A DNA stretch of 64,000 nt from Mesorhizobium sp. ORS 3359 (lineage in GTDB: Bacteria > Pseudomonadota > Alphaproteobacteria > Rhizobiales > Rhizobiaceae): assembly GCA_000824845.1 (NCBI GenBank), contig CCNC01000033.1, positions 1 to 64,000 of the forward strand, read 5' to 3'. Shown one piece after another: positions 58,396 to 64,000 of the stretch. A program made the translations under genes and the position numbers. Positions within the stretch are counted from its first letter, which is position 1. Every line of letters begins with the position of its first letter. The notes beneath the pieces were generated by a model, which did no database searches, was not told where the DNA came from, and saw only the letters and a list, made by a program, of their open reading frames with translations.

Positions 58396-59301
58396 CTAAA
58401 CCCTCGCCAGCAGCTCCATCACAAAATCCACGAACGCCTGCACCTTGGCGGTGCGGTATTGTCGCGAAGGGTAGATCGCGTGGAGCGGGAAGAGCTCGTC
58501 CGACCAGTCCGGAAACAGGTCGATCAACCGACCGTCGCGAACCTGCTCGCGCGTGGCGAATTCCAGCACCTGCGCGATGCCGGCGCCGGCAAGGCATGCG
58601 TTGAGCATGGTCGGTGCGTCGGAGGTCATCAGCCTGGTCTGGACGCTGACCGGCAGCGCCTCGTTGCCGCGGCGAAATTCCCATTCATAGGCGCGGCCAT
58701 GTGCGGCGTCCCAGAAATCGATGGCGTCGTGGTCGGGCAGGTCGGCAGGGTGCCGCGGACGCCCCTGGCGCTCGATATAGGCGGGCGCCGCGACGGTGAG
58801 TATGCGCGTCTCGAACAGTTTGCGCGCGGTGAATGATCCGGCCGGCGGATCGCCGAAGCGCAAGGCAAGATCGAACCCGTCCGCCACCAGGTCGCCCACC
58901 GCGTCGCGCATGATGAGCTCGAGGCGAAGCTCCGGATAGAGCGCCAGGAACCGGCCGGCATGCCCGGCCAGCACCAGTTGCGAGAAGAACGGGTCGACAT
59001 TGACGCGCAACCGGCCGCGAACCACCGAGGTGGCGCCGGTGGCCTCGACCGCCGCCTCCTCGATGCCGTCGAGGTGGGGGCCGATCCGCTCGTGGAAGCG
59101 CCGGCCTTCGTCCGTCAGGTGCATGGTGCGGGTCGTGCGGTCGAGTAGCCGCACCCCGATGCGGGCTTCCAGCCGCTGGATGGCGCGTCCGACGCCCGAG
59201 GCGGTCATGCCGAGAGAGTCCGCTGCCCGCGCCATCGAACCGGCTTCGACCACCGCCATCAGCACCGTCACGCCGGACAGCAATCTTCCGTCATAGGGCA
59301 T
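58396..59301 (-). CDS. LysR-family transcriptional regulator
   Basis: The 301-residue regulator has the winged HTH (SGVTVLMAVVEAGSMARAAD, SLGMTASGVGRAIQRLEARI, GVRLLDRTTRTMHLTDEG) and an effector domain (GRLRVNVDPFFSQLVLAGHA, DLALRFGDPPAGSFTARKLF). It belongs to the CrgA/DsdC-like group with the RLLDRTTR motif. It is divergent from the NmrA-like gene across 150 bp and probably controls it. Confidence 0.93.
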   Translation of the reverse strand: MPYDGRLLSGVTVLMAVVEAGSMARAADSLGMTASGVGRAIQRLEARIGVRLLDRTTRTMHLTDEGRRFHERIGPHLDGIEEAAVEATGATSVVRGRLRVNVDPFFSQLVLAGHAGRFLALYPELRLELIMRDAVGDLVADGFDLALRFGDPPAGSFTARKLFETRILTVAAPAYIERQGRPRHPADLPDHDAIDFWDAAHGRAYEWEFRRGNEALPVSVQTRLMTSDAPTMLNACLAGAGIAQVLEFATREQVRDGRLIDLFPDWSDELFPLHAIYPSRQYRTAKVQAFVDFVMELLARV

Positions 59302-59451
59302 GCGCCATTCCCAACCTGGAGTCCGGATTATGATGACATATCGGCGCTGGCATCAGCAAGCCAAGGGTGTGAAAAGACCGGCCAGAGACCGCCGGCCCGT
59401 CGTGGCCGCCGGCGGTGATCCCGTTCAACCGTCAGAAACCAAGGAAAGATC

Positions 59452-60321
59452 ATGTACGCAGTTACCGCCATTACCGGCCGCGTCGGCGGGGTTCTTGCCG
59501 AAACGCTGCTGGCATCAGGCCATGAGGTTCGGGCCGTTGTTCGCGACGAAGCCAAGGGCGCGCCGTGGCTGGCCAAAGGCTGCGAGGTCGCTGTCGCCGA
59601 TCTCGGCGATCCCGGGCCTCTGGCCGCCGCACTTTCTGGCGTCGAGGGCGCGTTCATCCTGTTGCCGCCGGTCTATGATTCCGAACCCGATTTCCCGGAC
59701 GTGCTGCCGAAGATCGCCGTCGTCCGCGAGGCGCTGCACACGGCGCTGCCGCCCAGGGTCGTCGTGCTGTCGACGATCGGCGCGGACGCCGCCGAGCCCA
59801 ATCTGCTCAACGTGTTGCGCCTGCTGGAACAGGCGCTCGCCGATCTGCCCGTGGCCGTGACGTTCCTGCGCGCCGCATGGTTCATGGAAAATGCCCAATG
59901 GGACCTCGCCTCGGCGCGCGATCAGGGCGTGATCGACAGCTACCTCCAGCCGCTCGATCGGCCGGTCGCGATGATCTCGGCCGCCGATGTCGGCAGAACC
60001 GCAGCGGAACTCTTGCTCGAGGATTGGAGGGGCCACCGGGTGATCGAGCTGGAAGCGCAACACAGGGTATCGCCGAACCAGATCGCCGCAGCCTTTGCAA
60101 AGGCGCTCGGCCGCGAGGTCGAGGCACGCACCGTCCCGCGCGAGCGCTGGGAGACGATCTTCCGCGAGCAGGGCATGCGCCATCCCGAAATGCGCATGCG
60201 CATGCTCGACGGCTTCAACGAAGGCTGGATCGACTTTCGCGATCCGGATGCGCTAAGGCTCAAGGGGAGGACTGGGATCGACGAGGTGATTGCGAAGCTC
60301 GTCGGCGCGGCTAGGCGGTAA
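59452..60321 (+). CDS. NmrA-like NAD(P)H-binding protein
   Basis: The 289-residue atypical SDR starts MYAVTAITGRVGGVLAETLL with the TGxxGxxG dinucleotide loop slightly changed (TGRVGG), then ADLGDPGPLAAALSGVEGAF, ILLPP and FLRAAWFMENAQ, and a C-terminal substrate domain. Such proteins act as quinone-oxidoreductase-like or redox-sensing enzymes. The divergent LysR suggests induction by electrophiles or quinones, but this is inference. Confidence 0.9.
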   Translation: MYAVTAITGRVGGVLAETLLASGHEVRAVVRDEAKGAPWLAKGCEVAVADLGDPGPLAAALSGVEGAFILLPPVYDSEPDFPDVLPKIAVVREALHTALPPRVVVLSTIGADAAEPNLLNVLRLLEQALADLPVAVTFLRAAWFMENAQWDLASARDQGVIDSYLQPLDRPVAMISAADVGRTAAELLLEDWRGHRVIELEAQHRVSPNQIAAAFAKALGREVEARTVPRERWETIFREQGMRHPEMRMRMLDGFNEGWIDFRDPDALRLKGRTGIDEVIAKLVGAARR

Positions 60322-60369
60322 GCGGACTCCGCGGAATCGGATTTGACGAGGATGGGTAACGCGCAGCGC

Positions 60370-61296
60370 TTAGAAGTCTTGCGCCACCCTGCCGCTGGTG
60401 CCCCCAAGATATGTATCCCAGATATAGTTGCGGATCAGTTTTCGATGGTCCGTAGTTCTGCGGTGATAACTGGGACGGTCGGGGTAGGATACGCCGGCGA
60501 CATGGAAGAACGCTTCCTCGATCATCTCGTGGCGCCCGACCGCCCCGGCCATCGTCATCGGGGTTTCCCGAGCGACGGCAATGGCAACGTCGCTTGCCCT
60601 GTCCAGATGCGTGTAAAGGACGTTCCAGTTTGCGCCGCCAGTATCAAGCCCGATGTTCAAGCGTGGTTCGAAGTTCAGCTTGCGCCCGACCGTGGCGGAG
60701 AAGCGATAGAAGCAGAAGCCTGCCCATAAATTCCAATGCCGATCGGTCGGCTTCGGCTGGTGGATATGATTTCGACCTGGAAGGAACAGCTTGCCGTACA
60801 CAGCCTTGCCTTCCATCCTGGATGGGATGTCAAATGGCACGACCGGCAAACAGTCATGATCAATGAAGCCGAATAGCTCGGGCTCCAGATGCCGTATAAT
60901 GTTGTGATAAGCCCAGGTTATCGCGGTTCCGTGCGATCTCGACAGATGTTTTTCCACCCGCATCGGAAGCGCCAAATAAGGCACGCCTCTCACCTTGCAG
61001 ATGTTTTCTATTGCTTCTCTCGATGCCTGATCGGTCGAATTGTCGACGACTGCCAGGGTCATTCCCGGAGGGTGCATTTCCCAGGCCTTGGCCAATGCAT
61101 CTATGACCCAGGGCGTATTGAACGCCACCGTGAAGCAGACACGCGATGTATCACTTGCCTTGAGACGATCTGCAAAAGCACGTCCAGCAGCTCGGCCGCG
61201 ATATTCGAAGGCCTTGTATACCAAGCCATTTCTGACTTCCTTCGCCGTGATGACTGCCGGCGATCTGGTTATGATATCGACAATCTTCAGACCCAT
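60370..61296 (-). CDS. Glycosyltransferase, GT2-like
   Basis: The 308-residue protein starts MGLKIVDIITRSPAVITAKE and has a GT-A-like core: MTLAVVDNSTDQASREAIEN (nucleotide-binding start), GFIDHDCLPVVPFDIPSRME (acidic metal motif), and FCFYRFSATVGRKLNFEPRL near the acceptor side. No membrane helix is obvious. GC content looks lower than the window average. Next to another glycosyltransferase it forms the left part of a polysaccharide cluster. Confidence 0.8.
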   Translation of the reverse strand: MGLKIVDIITRSPAVITAKEVRNGLVYKAFEYRGRAAGRAFADRLKASDTSRVCFTVAFNTPWVIDALAKAWEMHPPGMTLAVVDNSTDQASREAIENICKVRGVPYLALPMRVEKHLSRSHGTAITWAYHNIIRHLEPELFGFIDHDCLPVVPFDIPSRMEGKAVYGKLFLPGRNHIHQPKPTDRHWNLWAGFCFYRFSATVGRKLNFEPRLNIGLDTGGANWNVLYTHLDRASDVAIAVARETPMTMAGAVGRHEMIEEAFFHVAGVSYPDRPSYHRRTTDHRKLIRNYIWDTYLGGTSGRVAQDF

Positions 61297-61469
61297 CTGG
61301 CGTGCATAGCCTGACGTCAGGAGTAAGGGAAGTCCGCTGTTCAATCCCCCTAGGTTCGATATGGAATAGACATCTAAGACGCCGCCGGACCGAATGTCTC
61401 TCCGGCCACCAGGCGATGGTCGTGCCTTGATCAGTGAGGCTTTTGTCTGCGGTAGTCCTCACGCCAAGC

Positions 61470-62255
61470 TTAAAACGACCACCTATCCCGCTGCCGCCAC
61501 AGGTCCATGGGAGCTCGCCACAAGCGATACCAGCCGGCCCTCTTTACCTGATCGGCTATCGGAGAGTCGCCATACATGTCGAAGAACTTCAGCACGCGAG
61601 GGCTGGCGAAAGCCTTTTTGCCACGTGTGTTGTAGTCGCTGACCGGAAGGCGATGTCGGCTGAGAGACAGGCCATTTCGAGACAGTGCAACACCGATGCA
61701 AAACTGCTCGGGTGCGTCTGTATTGGTCAATTCATGTACGGCCAGCATCGCAGAATAGGCCTCGGTTAGCGACCCGACATTGGCTCGATGGATGCCAAGG
61801 ATTCCGCTTTGCCACATCGGTTCGTGGCCTGTCAGGGTGTAGTCTCCGATCTTGACGCCTTTGCCCGTGAGAACCGGGTAAAGCCGATGCTCGCCCTCGC
61901 ACTTCCGCATGAAGGAACGGGTCGGCGAAATCTGTCGGAACCCTCTGGATGGATTGACATAAGGATAGTGGTCGGAGTCCATGAAGATCAGACGGTCCGC
62001 CCGCTGCAGGATCTCGATCAGGCACGCGGCCTTGATGCCGAAATGATAGCGCCGGCCGAAAGACATCAGCTCCTTCTGGTCGGCGGTGATGGCCATCGTT
62101 TCGACCGGGTATCGGCGAAAAAGCTCGGGCCTGTCGGTTGCGATAATTATTTTAGCGCCAGGGCAATTGTGCAAAAGCTTAAGCGCGCTGAGCAGCGCGC
62201 CGAAGTGATAAACCTCGTTATCGCCATAGGCGATATAGCCGAAAACGTCGTTCAT
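61470..62255 (-). CDS. Glycosyltransferase, GT8-like
   Basis: The 261-residue protein reads [20 protein letters not shown] at the start, then [20 protein letters not shown], the DxD motif in [18 protein letters not shown], and [20 protein letters not shown] (the GT8-like substrate-side segment). The start was chosen by homology-like pattern; an ATG at 62309 adds 18 residues without support. Lower GC than neighbours. Confidence 0.8.
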   Translation of the reverse strand: MNDVFGYIAYGDNEVYHFGALLSALKLLHNCPGAKIIIATDRPELFRRYPVETMAITADQKELMSFGRRYHFGIKAACLIEILQRADRLIFMDSDHYPYVNPSRGFRQISPTRSFMRKCEGEHRLYPVLTGKGVKIGDYTLTGHEPMWQSGILGIHRANVGSLTEAYSAMLAVHELTNTDAPEQFCIGVALSRNGLSLSRHRLPVSDYNTRGKKAFASPRVLKFFDMYGDSPIADQVKRAGWYRLWRAPMDLWRQRDRWSF

Positions 62256-62446
62256 TCGATCTATGGGAGATGTCTGAGACGCCTCCACTACCAACACAGG
62301 CAACCCCAATCTACTCGAAAGTTCCCGATCTGGGTGTGCGGATCACAGGTTCTCGGGTGGATCGCTCCCCTTGCACTGATCAAAGTTCCAGGTTGATGGT
62401 TCGGACGGTCCGAGGCTATGTCGCAGAAGTATCGGGAGGGATTTGG

Positions 62447-63028
62447 ATGTCGGCGCTTTCCAAATGGCTGAGGGACGCACGCTCCAAGTTGCCGGAGCAT
62501 GTGACGGTTGGCCGCCACACTTACGGCGTGACATGGCGAAAGGTCCTGTTTCCCTCAAAGGAGGCCCCGCTGCGGGTCGGAGCCTTCTGCTCGATTGCCG
62601 GCCGGGTGCTTTTCATTTGCTCCGGCCAGCATCCGACCGCGAGCGCAACCACGTTTCCGATTTACAGCCGGCTGCTGAAGCAGCCGGAGCCGATCGCGGA
62701 AGACAGCAAGCCGGCCGGCATCACCGTGGGCAATGACGTCTGGATCGGCAACGGCGCCATGATCTTGCCGGGCGTCGAGATCGGCGACGGCGCTGTCGTC
62801 GGGGCAGGGGCGGTGGTCACGAAGAACGTGCCGGCCTACGCGATCGTCGGCGGCTCGCCCGCAAGGCTGATCAGATACCGCTTTTCGCAGGACGTCATCT
62901 CAAAGCTGCTCGCCATCCAATGGTGGCTTTGGGACGATGACAAGGTCAAACGCGAGGCGGGTCTGCTGACCGGCCCGATCGAGACTTTTATCGAGAGGCA
63001 TTCTGTGGCAGGCACCGCAACGAAATGA
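62447..63028 (+). CDS. Hexapeptide-repeat acyltransferase (CatB-like)
   Basis: The 193-residue left-handed beta-helix protein has [40 protein letters not shown], and the hexapeptide block [60 protein letters not shown]. That is the xenobiotic/polysaccharide O-acetyltransferase type. GGGAGGG six bases before ATG 62447 fixes the start. It probably acetylates a sugar of the surface polysaccharide made by the neighbouring transferases. Confidence 0.9.
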   Translation: MSALSKWLRDARSKLPEHVTVGRHTYGVTWRKVLFPSKEAPLRVGAFCSIAGRVLFICSGQHPTASATTFPIYSRLLKQPEPIAEDSKPAGITVGNDVWIGNGAMILPGVEIGDGAVVGAGAVVTKNVPAYAIVGGSPARLIRYRFSQDVISKLLAIQWWLWDDDKVKREAGLLTGPIETFIERHSVAGTATK

Positions 63029-63049
63029 CGGGCGGCGGTTAGCGGAACG

Positions 63050-64000
63050 ATGAAATCGTGTTTCTTCCTGGCGACGGATGCCGGCTACTTCCCATATGCC
63101 TGCCTGACGGCGCGCCGGATACTGGATGTCTCCACCCCGATAGACGGCTTTCTGCTCTACACCGGCGCGAGCCAGGCGGATATTGAAGTCGCCCGGCATC
63201 TGCTGGAAGGCAAGGTCGAGCTGGTCGATGTCGCCGACTTCATGACGAATTTCGGCTTTCGCTTCGGAACCTACAGCATTGCCGCTTACACTCGGCTTTT
63301 CGCCGACCGGCTTCCGGTTTTCGAGCCGTATGACCGCATCGCATACACGGACTGCGACGTTCTCTTCAACCGGGACATCAATGACCTTGCCAGGCAGCGG
63401 CTGCGCGCCCCGCTGCTCGCCGCTCACGACGACTACATGTATTTCCGGCCCTCTTACCGGCAGAAGCTCAAGCTGGCGCCAGGCGCGCCATATTTCAATT
63501 CCGGCGTCGTCGTCTTCGATATGAACGCTGTCCGGGAGAATGCGCTGCTGGAGCGCACGCGAAAGACCGCTATTGACGGAAGCATGAACGACCAAAATGC
63601 CCTGAACGTCGCCTTCGAGGGCAAATGGCAGACGATGCACCCGAACTGGAACCTGCAGTCGCTCGGAGAATTCCGCTTCTCGCAAGCCTGGGCCAGGCAT
63701 TTCGCCGGCGGCAAGCCGTGGGGCAATCAGGTCGGAGTCGAGTTGGAAGCGCTGCGCATCTGGCGGGACCTGGCAAGGGACACGCCCTGGGGCAGGCCTT
63801 TCGAGCAGCGCATACCGTTCGAACGCGGCGTGGTGAAGCGCTTCCTCCGGCGCTTCGACGCGGTTGCCGGCCTGTTCGGCAAGGACGTGCAGCGCCGCAG
63901 GGCCAGATATGACGGCAGCAGGATGCACGCGATCTATGCCAGGCAGGCGGATGAAGGCGCGATGGCCGTGCAGTTTCCGGAAGTGCTTGGCGGTTTCGCT
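63050..64000 (+). CDS. Glycosyltransferase family 8-like protein (partial, runs off the window)
   Basis: From ATG 63050 the frame is open to the last base (317 codons, no stop). It begins MKSCFFLATDAGYFPYACLT, has the GT8 DxD motif in RIAYTDCDVLFNRDINDL and the typical APYFNSGVVVFDMNAVRENA, followed by a MNDQNALNVAFEGKWQ segment and HPNWN. These fit galactosyl- or glucosyltransferases with retaining mechanism. It lies 21 bp after the acyltransferase stop, so it is co-transcribed with it. The C-terminus is unknown. Confidence 0.88.
   Translation, partial: MKSCFFLATDAGYFPYACLTARRILDVSTPIDGFLLYTGASQADIEVARHLLEGKVELVDVADFMTNFGFRFGTYSIAAYTRLFADRLPVFEPYDRIAYTDCDVLFNRDINDLARQRLRAPLLAAHDDYMYFRPSYRQKLKLAPGAPYFNSGVVVFDMNAVRENALLERTRKTAIDGSMNDQNALNVAFEGKWQTMHPNWNLQSLGEFRFSQAWARHFAGGKPWGNQVGVELEALRIWRDLARDTPWGRPFEQRIPFERGVVKRFLRRFDAVAGLFGKDVQRRRARYDGSRMHAIYARQADEGAMAVQFPEVLGGFA

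Noticed and set aside
62900..63928. 342-codon minus-strand frame
   Set aside because: Shadow of the GT8-like gene that runs off the window end.

Overview
The window looks like chromosome of a free-living alphaproteobacterium of the order Hyphomicrobiales, most probably Mesorhizobium or a close relative. The grounds are: high GC throughout; a MucR/Ros-type regulator; small exported DUF680-type proteins (a family described mainly from Mesorhizobium); Omp25/31-like barrels; HdaA; the gene orders SDR-uvrC-pgsA-moaD-moaE and purM-purN / pgsA-like / AI-2E permease / hdaA; and several families of intergenic palindromic repeats typical of that genus. The genus is inferred, not proven.

Layout. 0-6 kb: an ECF42-type sigma factor broken into two frames with its DGPF (YciI) partner, a TetR regulator, a DinB gene with an early stop codon, an Ala/Lys histone-H1-like protein, GST, TfoX and GFA proteins. 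6-14 kb: outer-membrane protein, the SDR-uvrC-pgsA-moaD-moaE series, and a fluoride-resistance locus (fluoride riboswitch, two crcB genes, DUF190). 14-24 kb: ndk, DUF1905, GST, DinB, a secreted Gly/Ala repeat protein, a membrane GGDEF protein, a fatty-acid hydroxylase-like protein, a UvrD-type helicase and many small exported proteins. 24-38 kb: a LysR / 2OG-oxygenase-like / EamA-exporter group whose exporter carries an in-frame palindromic repeat; MucR; LprI-like proteins; an ABC-F ATPase; a molybdopterin oxidoreductase; a large Sel1/peptidoglycan-binding protein; dapB. 38-47 kb: a NitT/TauT-type ABC transporter, parDE, a TctDE-like two-component system, three tandem DUF680-type proteins, a SixA-like phosphatase and a second parDE. 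47-52 kb: purine and phospholipid genes and hdaA. 52-60 kb: fitAB-like toxin-antitoxin genes, a gene-free stretch beside tRNA-Pro, redox enzymes, a complex I accessory subunit, and a higBA module lying between two 77-bp tRNA-Arg sequences. 60-64 kb: the start of a surface-polysaccharide cluster (three glycosyltransferases and a hexapeptide acyltransferase), cut by the window edge.

Most of the window is ordinary core genome. The most interesting points are the higBA cassette between duplicated tRNA-Arg sequences; a 195-bp palindromic element that is translated in frame inside a membrane exporter; the split ECF42 sigma factor; the fluoride riboswitch locus; and four toxin-antitoxin modules within about 17 kb, each with operator-like repeats just upstream. 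No CRISPR array, rRNA, transposase, integrase or phage gene was seen.
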